From contig JACMZG010001908.1 of assembly GCA_018340805.1 (NCBI GenBank), forward strand, positions 49,090,378 through 49,154,377: a stretch of 64,000 bases of DNA. Direction: 5' to 3'. Positions 46,839-56,645 of the stretch are shown one piece after another (positions within the stretch are counted from its first letter, which is position 1; every line of letters starts with the position of its first letter). Below the pieces are notes generated by a model that worked only from the letters and a program-made list of their open reading frames with translations, was not told the origin of the DNA and did not search any database. Position numbers and translations under genes: made by a program. Source of the stretch: Microvelia longipes (lineage: Eukaryota > Arthropoda > Insecta > Hemiptera > Veliidae).

Positions 46839-46899
46839 CGGTCACCATGCATGTGAATTTTATTTTTTAGTGGGATGATTTGACATGGAATGACTCTAA

Positions 46900-47044
46900 A
46901 TTAAAGTTAAAATACATAAAAATGTTATATTTAAAATCTTTATTCATTTTTTTATGTTTAAATTGTCTTTCTTTATTAATGCATAGTTTTTTTCATACAT
47001 TTTTTACATTATAAATTTTTAGTTCATTAATTTACATTAATTCA
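46900..47044. other. Non-coding
   Basis: AT-rich spacer between the palindrome and the PLE remnant. Confidence 0.5.
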
Positions 47045-47130
47045 TTGATTTTCGGCTAGCCACTGATGATGATTGTAACATCGAAAGCCTACTCTAGATT
47101 TAATAAAGGTTTTGTGGAGAGATTTTGGTT
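47045..47130 (+). mobile_element. Penelope-like 3' end remnant
   Basis: CACTGATGATGATTGTAACA followed by TCGAAAGCC, then AATAAAGGTTTTGTGGAGAG. The order hammerhead-like core, AATAAA, TTTTGTGGAGAGA is the same as in the main PLE 3' end at 30288-30345. Stem II is reduced to GAT/ATC and the palindromic GCGC is lost, so this is a degenerate copy or another PLE family. Confidence 0.6.
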
Positions 47131-47354
47131 TTCTTATTAGTTAGGTTTTATCCACTGCTTAGGTTTCTGTTTGTTATTATCACAATGACCTGTTGCTAAT
47201 CACCTGCCCACTCTACACCACAAGTCCAAAAAATGTAACTTAATTATAAGATTATTTTGCTTAAACTAAAACAAAACGTGCTCCGCTGCAAAACTTAGCT
47301 TTCCTGATCTCAAACCGAAAATAAAAGTAATGTATCTTAGTTGATATCCATTTT
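47131..47354. other. Non-coding
   Basis: Nothing recognised. Confidence 0.45.
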
Positions 47355-47440
47355 AAAAACGGTCAAGAAAGATGTCCATTGGCCACATATAACTAGAAAA
47401 ACGGTCGAGAAAGTTGTCCATTCGCCACATATAACTAGAA
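47355..47440. repeat. 43-bp tandem duplication
   Basis: AAAACGGTCAAGAAAGATGT and AAAACGGTCGAGAAAGTTGT start 43 bp apart. Both continue into CCACATATAACTAGAA. Two units only. Confidence 0.85.
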
Positions 47441-47476
47441 GTCCCGTCGAGCATTGAATCAAAACTCATTAAGTGG

Positions 47477-47759
47477 TTTTATAATTTTATATCTTCTTTG
47501 CTTCTCTTTAACCTTTCATCTTATCCTAACATAATAAACGATTAAATTTTGTGACAGATTTTTCAGCATTCTGAACCCACATAATAACTTAGTTTTGCTG
47601 TATTAACTAAAAGCAATTTTATTTTCTTAAGTGTTTTTTATGATATTTGTAAAACGTAACGAGTTGATTTTTTCATCTCCAAGCAATTTTCCAGTCCTAT
47701 AAACTAAAGATTTTATAATTTTATATCTTCTTTGCTTCTCTTTAACCTTTCATCTTATC
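47477..47759. repeat. 49-bp direct repeats 234 bp apart
   Basis: TTTTATAATTTTATATCTTC and the following TTTGCTTCTCTTTAACCTTT (continuing to TCATCTTATC) occur identically at 47477 and 47711. The interval has no ORF. A tandem duplication or a pair of very short terminal repeats would both fit. Confidence 0.8.
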
Positions 47760-48000
47760 TTATTTCTTATCATTATATTTTATATTAAATAAATTTTATT
47801 TTTACAATTTAATATTACGGAACTGTACAAGAGATATTTTATTTTAGTAATAGTGATAAGAAAGTAATATTTTTATAAACATTAAGCCATTTTTTTTTAT
47901 CAATAATGCTATATTTATTATGGTGAACTCCCTATTAAGGACCTTATTATTATTAATAAGGTTCACTTTGACATCTAATTGTTAAGCGAACAAAAACACA

Positions 48001-48002
<2 letters not shown>
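47760..48002. other. Non-coding
   Basis: A small inverted ACCTTATTA/TAATAAGGT hairpin lies at about 47940-47963. Otherwise empty. Confidence 0.45.
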
Positions 48003-48046
<44 letters not shown>

Positions 48047-48055
48047 ATACATGTA

Positions 48056-48143
<88 letters not shown>

Positions 48144-48182
48144 TATATATATATATATGTATACATGTATATATGTATGTAT

Positions 48183-48239
<57 letters not shown>

Positions 48240-48310
48240 TATAATAATAGTATACATATATATTTGTTTATATATATATTTATATATTTGTCTGTGTGTA
48301 TGTGTATGTA
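48003..48310. repeat. Compound TA/TG microsatellite
   Basis: About 250 bp of TA repeats with embedded TGTATACATGTATATATG blocks that occur twice (near 48041 and 48159), followed by a TATG/TGTG-rich end. The translated Tyr-Ile ORFs here are artefacts. Confidence 0.95.
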
Positions 48311-49756
48311 TGTATGTACAGGTCTCTAGGCGTTTCTACCCACAGTAACTTTTAAACGCTTTCGTATCTATATGAAAAATTTCATAAAAAATAACCTAAC
48401 CTAAACCTATTTACAATGTATGTTTAGTTCGGTCGACTTTTTGTTTAGGTAGGCTTAAGGCTCTTATCTAAGTTATGAACATAATCCATACGTGATGTAT
48501 GTTTGCTGAATGTACATCAAATATGATGCAAACAGAATATTAACCTTTAGTGTATGTGCACCCAAAGGATAAGTAATGTGGTTATTTAGGAAACTTTCTC
48601 CTTAGTGTCATGAGTGAAAAACATAGAGGATATAGGATAGCACGCGTAGAAATATTTTGTGAACGTATATAGTTTTATTGAGTGACAAAAAAATGTTATA
48701 TATAAATTAGCTTTTCCTTCTTTTTAAGCAAAGTAACAAATTTCTCTGGAACAAAAGTGTTTTAAATAACCAATATACCTATGTACTTCGGCATGTAACT
48801 CACCGACAATATTCAGTTGAACATTTAAACATAGTCACCTCCGTTGTCATTAAAACATTTTGAGGTTTAATCTAGTCATAGTGCGGATTCAGAGGAGATT
48901 CGCTCAAACAGAATAAACTATTTATTTCTAGTTTTATAAACAATTCCTTAAATATACAGATGAATATAATGTTTGTGGAAAGTCAGTGCTTAGCCGCGGT
49001 GCCTACAGAAATGGTGTTGTATCAGATTACAGGCATATTTTAAATAGAAAGTTACAACAAAGAATATTAATATTTCTGACACAATATGTAAAATAATTAT
49101 TATCATTAAATCATTAAACCAATGTTTTCTTCTATCTGTTATCTTCTACCAAGATTCTCTCGAAGCATTTCTAAACATAATTCTATATTAGAATCTATTT
49201 TTAACTTTGTTGTAAAGAGAAACATCTTTCTTATTGAACGACATAATTAAAGAAAAACAAAAGACTTACTATTAATATGTTGTATTAATATGTTAGACAA
49301 TATAAGTATTGTTTCCTCAACTACGGTTATCCTGAACTTAACCACTTGTTTGTTGTTTTCGTTAAATTGTTTAAGTGTTATTAGATAGTTTAAGACTGAA
49401 GATGACCCAAATGGAAACGAAATAGTTATAGCTTATTAAATATATTCGATTTATAGAACTGAAAATTCTATTTTGAAAGCATCACAGATAAGAATCTCTG
49501 TTAAATTTACAACCTGTTTTTCTGTTAAAATAATTTTCCCATATCTCAATCTTGAATTATTTTACATAGAATTATGTATATTACATAATTAATTTTGATA
49601 AAATCTAATTGCATGCATATTATTCGAGATATTCACCTGATTTAGAGGCACTTTTTTACTTGGTTCCCATCCTCAATTTATCTGACAAAATTCCAGTGGA
49701 TTTAGGTATAGGAACTAGGTCTGTCTAAACTCCATTAAAATCCCTCCCTATCGGGC
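48311..49756. other. Non-coding
   Basis: No supported ORF, repeat unit or RNA gene. Confidence 0.45.
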
Positions 49757-50250
49757 ACTTATTTACTTGGGTCCCCATTTTATGTTGGGAACCAAGGGTA
49801 CTTTCGCACTATATTATCTTATTTACTTAATTATCAATCTTTTCTTTTTCCCCCTCCTCAACCTCATACAATAGCCCCTTTGCTTTTCAACATCCCCTAT
49901 TAAGATTGTTAAAGAATTTCTATTATATAATTTAGTAAATATATTGGCGGTACCCCAAGTGAATAATTGCCCTATATCGCCATATTTACTTGGGTCCCCA
50001 TTTTATGTTGGGAACCAAGGGTACTTTCACACTATATTATCTTATTTACTTAATTATCAATCTTTTCTTTTCCCCCCTTCTCAATCCCATACAATAGCCC
50101 CTTTGCTTTTCAACATCCCCTATTAAGATTCTTAAATAATTTCTTTTATATAATTTAGTAAATATACTGTCGGTACCCCAAGTGAATAATTGCCCTATAT
50201 CGCCGTATTTACTTGGGTCCCAACTATGTTGGGAACCAAGTAAATAAGTA
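49757..50250. repeat. 223-bp tandem repeat, about 2.2 units
   Basis: ATTTACTTGGGTCCC starts at 49761, 49984 and 50207, an exact 223-bp period. The unit begins with a hairpin: in the last partial unit TTTACTTGGGTCCCAAC and GTTGGGAACCAAGTAAA pair over 17 bp with one mismatch around a 3-nt loop. The first two units have a longer loop (CATTTTAT) and end GGTAC. A related TTTACTTGGTTCCCAT lies at about 49657. Units are about 96 percent alike by eye. Confidence 0.9.
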
Positions 50251-51246
50251 CCGATTTAGACTTTTCAATTAAAAATGCTTAACTTTAAAAAGTACTAAAA
50301 TTATTATCCTAGATTTTCTATCCAGCTTAACAAAGAAAGCTTTTTAAAATTCGTTTAAAATATAATGTTGTAAAGCACTTTTAGGTTGTTTCCTTTAAAA
50401 CCTTATGTAGTATAGAGTATTGAGAAAGCAATAAAACACTTCACAACATATAAAAACCCGGAGCATACAAAGAGAACAATCTTTTTGAAAGAGTTTCCCG
50501 TGTTGACTTTGAGAGAAACATGCAAATTCGACAGTTTGTTTCTTCTTTGTATTTTCCTTGTCTTTTTTATTGCATTTATTGCCTCATACAACAGATAATT
50601 CCAATCCCTTTTTCGCTTAAAGAAATAAAAAGCTTTCTTTATCCTTTTTGTAAAAAAAGGTTTAATATAAGTAATAATAGCTTTTTATTTAAGAAAAAAC
50701 TATCTACAAAACATGGAGTGTCTTGTGAATAGTTTAATAAAATAGTACAAAGAAATAGTTTTATATTTTATTGTTATTGTTAAATTCAAGAAAAACTAGT
50801 TTTTTAGGGAATTATATACTATAATGTTTTTATTACATTTTTTCAAAACTACTTATATATATATATATATTTTTTTTTTAAATATTCGTCAGATTATTTA
50901 ATTAAAAGGAGCAAGTTTTTGTGTTTTATCAGTTACATTCCTTGTATAATTATTATTGCTTTCCTATCCCCTAAATAGAGGGAGAAGCATTGAATCAGCC
51001 AAAAACGTAGCACCCACTTTTTTATTAAATGTCCACGTTTCAGCACCTGTAGATCCCAAAAAACAAAACAAATGATTTCTTCTAGTGTTTATGTTTGAGT
51101 GTATGTGTGCGTTACTTTTAAATATATTGGTTTTATAAAAAGTGACTCAAATGATGTTTTAAAGTTTTCTAATTACTAAGAAGGCTCAACTACATCACAT
51201 TACAGTTCTCAAGTTATGTAAATAACTTACTATACGGGAATATTGC
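50251..51246. other. Non-coding
   Basis: A short TA tract (about 50853-50869) and AT-rich sequence. The short ORFs are not supported. Confidence 0.45.
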
Positions 51247-51466
51247 ACCCCCATGGTCGAGATCGTTAAGGCATCTGTCATTGAACTGACCTTTGACACC
51301 TCGGAGGTCTGGGGTTCGCATCCCAGGTTAATTATCCACAAAATATAGAATAGTTAACTTTAAATTACACTTTTAGTTTAAAGGTTGCCACTACACATAT
51401 GGTGGTTCTCGTAGAGATTATTATCCCTAAAGCCGCAAGGCTCTGAACGGGCATTATTATTATTAT
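51247..51466 (+). mobile_element. tRNA-derived SINE, variant copy 4
   Basis: CCCCCATGGTCGAGATCGTT (A-box region), TCTGGGGTTCGCATCCCAGG (B box with a good T-arm), then a GTTGCCACTACACATATGGT segment, a CCGCAAGG stretch and ACGGGCATTATTATTATTAT as the tail. The end ACGGGCATT and the CGGAGGTCTGGGGTTCGCA core match copies 2 and 3, but the middle differs, so it may be a subfamily. Confidence 0.75.
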
Positions 51467-51639
51467 ACGGGATTAAAATATAATCTCATGGATAAGTAGA
51501 AAAAATTAGTTCCATGATTGGCAGCTTGTTTTCAATAGTAATTAAATTTAGGAAGAAATGTGTGTAACGTTTTTAATTCGCACTGATAAATCTTTGAGAT
51601 TCAGATTCATGAGTGTCAATAATGACCTAAAACTTTTTT

Positions 51640-51897
51640 TGTAATACGAAAAAAATATTAGTTGTGCCTATAAATCGAATAAAACCAGTCCGAAGTCAAT
51701 ACGACCACTCAAAATACTTAAAGCTAGGGATCCTAGGTTTAAATATTGGTACTATTAATTACTACGAAATAATTCTGGCATGGAGGTTCGTAAACCTGTT
51801 GAATTTTATTTTGGAATGCGTGCTTTTTTTGCTTAACAATTGTCTTCTTGTTAAAGTTTTTGTGTATAACCTGTGTAGTTATATCACAATTTGAAAT
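51640..51897 (+). repeat. Composite of 150-bp unit and GGTCCGC element
   Basis: AAACCAGTCCGAAGTCAATA then CGACCACTCAAAATACTTAA (unit), TAGGGATCCTAGGTTTAAAT (decayed B-box region), then ATAATTCTGGCATGGAGGTT (GGTCCGC head) and TTGGAATGCGTGCTTTTTTT. The order is the same as at 21.79-22.1 kb, which shows the three parts move or duplicate together. Confidence 0.65.
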
Positions 51898-51914
51898 TTG
51901 ATTTTTACGGAAAA

Positions 51915-52030
51915 GAACGAAAGACTACAAAGTCTCTCCACAGTTCAAGATATCTATTTACAATAAAGCAGAGCGCTTTCGACCTAACAAGAGGTCATCA
52001 TCAGTGCTTATTAAACAAATAAGACTAAAA
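51915..52030 (-). mobile_element. Penelope-like 3' end remnant
   Basis: On the minus strand: AATAAGCACTGATGATGACC, then GTTAGGTCGAAAGCGCTCTG, then TGAACTGTGGAGAGACTTTG and CTTTCGTTCTTTTCCG. It aligns with the main PLE end at 30275-30368, including GTGGAGAGACT and the TTCGTTC terminus. No coding part remains. Confidence 0.75.
51962..52012 (-). ncRNA. Best hammerhead-ribozyme-like fold in the window
   Basis: Stem I: AATAAGCA against TGCTTTATT (five perfect pairs next to the core, then one bulged T and three more). Core CTGATGA, one extra T, perfect stem II GACCT/AGGTC with loop CTTGTT, GAAA, then GCGC and T with H17 = C. The A-GCGC-U string is self-complementary, so stem III would form between two molecules. 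The fold matches type I hammerheads of PLEs except for the extra T. Confidence 0.6.
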
Positions 52031-52384
52031 AAAATTGAAAACCCAACTTACTTCTGTTATATACAAATAACAGAAATGTAGTTTAAAATAATTAATAAAA
52101 TAAATTTACCGTTGAGCAGAGAATAAAATATAGAATTAACATTTGATTTACTAAATAAAACATATGATTTTTACGGATTTTAGTAGCACTACAAATTAGT
52201 ATAATGCTATACAGTCCCGATTTTGAAATGACAATAATTTTGTATAATATTATAACATGGGATAAACATACATATTTGCTATGAAAATGCCAAGTAAATT
52301 AAATAACAAGATGTGCCACTACTCCTTAGATTAAAAAGTCTAAACCAAAAACTCAAGCAAGAGAGAACGCATTTTAATTAAAAT
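52031..52384. other. Non-coding
   Basis: AT-rich; nothing recognised. Confidence 0.45.
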
Positions 52385-52445
52385 CTACCCAGCTTGCAGA
52401 CCCGCCGATTGCATCGGCGGGCGAATTTTCTTTGACACTCATATT
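52385..52445 (+). repeat. Hairpin with GGTCCGC-family flank
   Basis: CCCGCCGAT/ATCGGCGGG (9-bp perfect stem, 3-nt loop) sits between CAGCTTGCAGA and GCGAATTTTCTTTGACACTC. The latter resembles the GGGCGAATTTCCTTTGGAAT part of the GGTCCGC family, so this may be a rearranged end. Confidence 0.5.
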
Positions 52446-52495
52446 CATTATCTGATACACGTATGTTATACAGCAATCTGTCAAAATATCTACCT

Positions 52496-53017
52496 TATAT
52501 AATTGTGCGAGAGACACCTAGGAAATGTATCTAGCAAAATGCAATGCTACATCTGGGAACAGTTCCATAATTTGACATTCGTCATCATTGATGGCTCGAC
52601 TGAACTGATGTTTCGTTACGACTAACCCATCAGGGCACTGACAGAGCCTGAAATCACTCTGACCTTCAATTAATTCCGAAGAATATAATGTGAAGTATTT
52701 ACCGCCCAATTATATAGTGTCAACTATTCATGTTTTGCAAAACACGGTAGTATCAAATGATATTTATTTTGCTTGCCATGCATGATCGTCCCCAGTAAAT
52801 ACTTCACATTATATTCTTCGGAATTAATTGCTGTAAACGAAACAGAGTGGGTCATGACATTATGTTGACCCATCAAGGATGTCGAATGTCGAATGATGGA
52901 ACAGTTCCCAGATGTAGCATTGCATTTTGCTTGTTACATTTCCTAGGTGTCTCTCGCACAATTATACTGTGTCAACTATTCATTTTTTTGCAAAACTCGA
53001 TAGTATCAAATGATATA
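52496..53017. mobile_element. Inverted pair encoding the same peptide end twice
   Basis: The left arm (about 52496-52703) is reverse-complementary to the right arm (about 52788-52966), with one side carrying extra sequence. A direct repeat, GTGTCAACTATTCATGTTTT with its continuation to TAGTATCAAATGATAT, lies after each arm (52717 and 52971). On the minus strand the left arm is open for about 63 codons to a stop at 52518 and ends ELFPDVALHFARYIS. On the plus strand the right arm ends EQFPDVALHFACYIS and stop. The left ORF has no ATG in the expected position (it opens at TTG). I do not recognise the protein. It may be a captured gene fragment or the end of a transposon ORF, duplicated in inverse. 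Confidence 0.65.
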
Positions 53018-53689
53018 TCTACCTTATATTATGCAAGCAGCATATTCCCCATATTTTGTTTCGATTTTTTTTAGAAAAAACTGATAAACTCATTTTAACA
53101 ATTCTTATTTATATACCAAATAATTTTGGAGCTACATAAAACATTTTCAGTGTTTTTCTATTTGAAAAATAATCTTAGTTTTACTAAAAAAATGAACATC
53201 AACTTTTTTTTTTTAAAAAAAGTGTTTACTCAAAAACTTTGCGATTCCAGATTAGTTTGCCTTTAAAATTTGATGTATGTTTTTTAATTTCCTGAGATAA
53301 GCGGACAGTGGAGAGGGGAAATATTTTTTATCTACTCGTCCACCAGACTTCCTACCGACTTTACACAGAAAAAAACTTTAAATTATGACTCGGAATTAAA
53401 TTTTAACGTCAGTGTTCTCATATCCCAGTAGAGTTGCGGCTAGGTAAAAGAAATTACTATGCCTTGCCTAAAAAAGTGTTAAATTATTATCTCATTTACC
53501 ATGGTTAATATTTAAAAGTAATAAATATGTTGTAAACAGCCTTGATACCATAATGTATGGAATTTTTATATCATAAAATTTCCGTGACATTGAATATATA
53601 TTCTTTAAATATCTGGGACAGGGTACCTCAAAACTTTTTCCGATATATTAAATTCATATCAATTTTCCCTTATCGAATTCGCTAGCGCA
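53018..53689. other. Non-coding
   Basis: Nothing recognised. Confidence 0.45.
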
Positions 53690-53795
53690 TCCTCACCACT
53701 TCAGATTTGCTTTGCTCGTCCTTAGAATATATTTGCCACTTAAATTGTATTACAGTTCGTCTCTGGTCTGGTTTCGCTTGTCCTCAGACATTAAT
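53690..53795 (-). repeat. 5S-SINE body fragment, two motif copies
   Basis: On the minus strand: GTCTGAGGACAAGCGAAACC, then a GAACTGTAATACAATTTAAG spacer, then GGACGAGCAAAGCAAATCTG. It matches the two-motif body of copy C in the same order but lacks the 5S head. It lies inverted to copy C about 600 bp away. Confidence 0.65.
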
Positions 53796-54384
53796 AATAT
53801 CTGCAAATATATATTTATGAAAAATGTATAAAACATATTCGAGTATTATGTATTACATACTAAATTAATTATTTATAATTAACTAAACTATTACGTAATA
53901 CATTTTAAATACTTAATAATAATTAATACTTTTCTATACTTTGACAATACTTTTCTAGTGACCTTGTGACGTATCACAATTCTGGGTTTCAAGCAAATGT
54001 TCTAGTATATTTTACAAACCACGGTCATTATTTTCTTTAGAAATGCACTAAATATGCTCTAACTATTTTGACACGTTAAATGCCACTAGTATCTTTAGAT
54101 TTTTTAAAGAATCGATTAAGAGTTAAGATTATATGTCATTTTTGTAAGACGCAAACAAATGTTTGGGTCGACTTGAAATTTAACAGGTATGTAGCTATTT
54201 ATAAGAACTACATATGTGTTAAGTTTCATTTTATTACCAGCATTCGTTCAATTTTAATGAAATGTCATGAAGACGTTTTTTTGAATCGTTAAAAAATACC
54301 TAATTGAGTTGAATTTTGTCACTAGACTATTACTTTATGTAATAAATAGATATACTAAGTTTTTTCACTACGGTTAGTATGTTT
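53796..54384. other. Non-coding
   Basis: At about 53961 GACCTTGTGACGTATCACA recalls the 102-bp tandem unit at 5.5 kb. A 70-codon ORF at 54080-54292 has no recognised motif. Confidence 0.4.
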
Positions 54385-54615
54385 AAATTTTTCGTAGGAT
54401 CAAAAATTTCAATCAGCATCGAGTGAGGTCTGTACTTGGATAGGTGACTGCTGGGACTGAATCGGGTGATTTCACAGTCTGAGGACAAGGGAAACCAGTC
54501 TAAAGACGTACTGCAATATAAATTAGGTGATTTTCTTTAAAGATTTACTTCTAAATAAAGTTGGTGAATTTCATTCATGGAGAACAAGCCAAGCGGATCC
54601 GAAGTATGAGAATGA
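54385..54615 (+). mobile_element. 5S-rRNA-derived SINE, copy C (best)
   Basis: CAGCATCGAGTGAGGTCTGT followed by ACTTGGATAGGTGACTGCTG and GGACTGAATCGGGTG follows the second half of 5S rRNA closely, including the C-box region. Upstream, AGGATCAAAAATTTCAAT may be the decayed A-box side (5S has a GATCTCGGAAGCTAAG-type stretch here). The body has two motif copies (TCTGAGGACAAGGGAAACC at 54479 and AGAACAAGCCAAGCGGATCC at 54581) about 100 bp apart. It would have been transcribed by polymerase III from the 5S-type promoter. It encodes no protein, and no A-rich tail is clear. Confidence 0.75.
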
Positions 54616-56489
54616 GAGCAGCAGATATGATATGGTCATTTTATATTTCATTAATATTCTCTTGTGCTATTTAGGAATTAATTTTCTTTTACGGTAGCCC
54701 GGAATTAGAAAGCTATCGAGATACCTCATACCCGATTTATTTTATTAGCTAATGGACGGGTTATGAAGGACCGGAAGACTTTAATTTCCCTTATCAATAA
54801 CTCTCCCCTCACGCTGTCCAGCTGGAGCTTGTCACTGTTTCACTACAAGGGATGGATAATTTCTTATTCAAAATGACATGGATAGATGGACCACTTGGAT
54901 GTCCTGCTTACGGCCATAACCCTAATACAATTCTATAAATTGAAGAAGCATTACTAATAAAAGTAATTCCGGGTATTTGGTTGTTATAACTACACCCTAA
55001 GAATACAAATTTGTTCCAACATAGTTGGAAAAACTTCCGGTAGTTATTAATTAAGCTCAATTAGTCATTCAATTTAATTGTTGATATTAATTTATTATAA
55101 TTTTCAATTTTCCTCATTTATTCCGAAGGTATAGAAAAAAAGTTTTATGACTAAGATTTTTACTTTCTAATTTTTTTACGTCACTTTCAATATCATTGGA
55201 AGTTGAGATGTTAGGCAGTTAACTTTTTCAACAACAACAGCAAGTTTTTGGAACATGATTTTAGGGCCTGTTGAAGTGTGTCAGTTGCAGCTGCAGCTAA
55301 CCATAAAATATATGTAATAATATAAATTATACAATAACAACTAAATAATATATTCCAATTTTTATTAATATAATAATAATATATACAAATTTGTATTAAT
55401 ATAATAATAATATATATGAGTATGAAATAGCAATAGTTTACACAAACATTTCCTTTCATGAATATTTATAGAATTTTTCGTTATCTTAACAATTGTGTAT
55501 GGTAGTTATGAGTACGTAAAAAAATGCTAAACAAGAGATTTATTTTTTCACTAACATATTATTACAACCGAGTTTCACGTTTTTTGTAATGATTGATGTT
55601 TTAGTGTAAAAAGGCCTAACGTGGAAGAATATTCTTATTATTTAATCTGAAATATGATGCTTTTTAACCGAAAAACTCTCGAGCTGAAAGCCCTCAGAGA
55701 TGGTTTAGGAAAATGATTAAAACCGTTTCTGTTTATTAATAATTTTGAGTTTAAGTTTCATGAGGAGTCAAGTAATTATAAGTGGTTTTTGAAGCTAAAA
55801 GTCAGAACTTATTCTAAGAGTTTTCCTTAGAATAACTTTAAAAGATGAACTTTTTTGAGCATCTTATTGGGGGCTCGATTTAAAGTTTTTTAATGAGAGA
55901 TCACCGGATCGTGTATTGTGTTTAATAAACTTTTGACTCGAGACTTTTACCCGGAAAACCAAACAGTAACTTTTCAAAGTAGGAAATGTATTTTTACTTT
56001 CTTATTCCGAAAGATAAGAAAAGTTTTGAGGTAGAAATTTATACAGCATTTTATTTGTTAAATTTTCGTGTTCCGGCTACTTGAAAGCAATTGGAACTTC
56101 CTCCGTCCTCGGGTTCTAAGATAAGTGTAATGAATCAACTGACTGTTTAGCACATGTGTCAGTTATAGTGTTATGTTATAGGACTCTATGTTAACTGTAG
56201 TTTCAGAATGTATTTTTCTTTGCTCTTTTATTCTACCCTTAAACGACTCAATTAGAGGTAAATACGGGTGGATATAAATAAATGTAGAGAAGAAGTATGG
56301 TCCTAATTTTCTACTATTTAGCATAAAATGGAGATATTGCTGTTAAAGTAACTGTAAACTCTCTATCAGCGGAACATCTGTAAACCGCAAAAACAGAGCA
56401 CTTGAGAGTATGTAGCGTAGAACTTTTTTTGAATCGAAGAAGTAAAACTACAGTAAACCTTTTTAGCCAAAGTAAAATAACTAATAAAT
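54616..56489. other. Non-coding
   Basis: The 82-codon minus ORF at 55211-55459 is Tyr/Ile-rich and composition-driven. No repeat family or RNA gene is recognised. Confidence 0.45.
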
Positions 56490-56645
56490 TATTATGGCAT
56501 GGCTAAGGGTAAAGGTAGCACGTGGGCCTGCCACATAGCCTGTCCGGGTTCAAACCCGGTTAGAACCTCTAGCATTTTAATGCGAAGAATAAACATCCTT
56601 TTACGCGCCGTCCTTCGAAAGGAACCCTCAATTTTAGTTTATATA
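56490..56645 (+). mobile_element. tRNA-like SINE, second family
   Basis: GGCATGGCTAAGGGTAAAGG (A-box-like) is followed 25-30 bp on by GTCCGGGTTCAAACCCGG, a perfect T-arm with B box. Then comes GAACCTCTAGCATTTTAATG, a GCGCCGTCCTTCGAAAGGAA hairpin-like stretch and an AT-rich tail. The anticodon arm is not convincing, so it is not a working tRNA. The B-box side resembles 5.16 kb. Confidence 0.6.

Larger units (their letters stand above)
44412..46898. mobile_element. 2.5-kb palindromic composite element
   Basis: The sequence from 44412 inward is the reverse complement of the sequence from 46898 inward through almost its whole length. The outer ends read TAGAGTCATTCCATGTCAAA. The arms differ mainly by indels: an ATTTT-type expansion in the left arm (about 44637-44765), about 190 bp extra in the left arm (about 45310-45510), about 50 bp extra in the right arm (about 45917-45970) and a SINE in the right arm. 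The palindrome turns at a TA run near 45610-45692. No protein is encoded. It could be one foldback element or an inverted duplication that includes the mariner-type MITE at its centre. Confidence 0.88.

Noticed and set aside
45508..48348. Tyr-Ile repeat ORFs
   Set aside because: They are translations of TA microsatellites.
51247..51330. Functional tRNA gene
   Set aside because: The A and B boxes are good, but the spacing, the missing cloverleaf and the SINE body and tail downstream show a SINE.
54395..54475. Functional 5S rRNA gene
   Set aside because: Only the second half of 5S is recognisable, with many changes, and it is followed by a shared SINE body.
56490..56570. Functional tRNA gene
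   Set aside because: The T-arm is perfect, but no credible anticodon arm or acceptor stem could be drawn.
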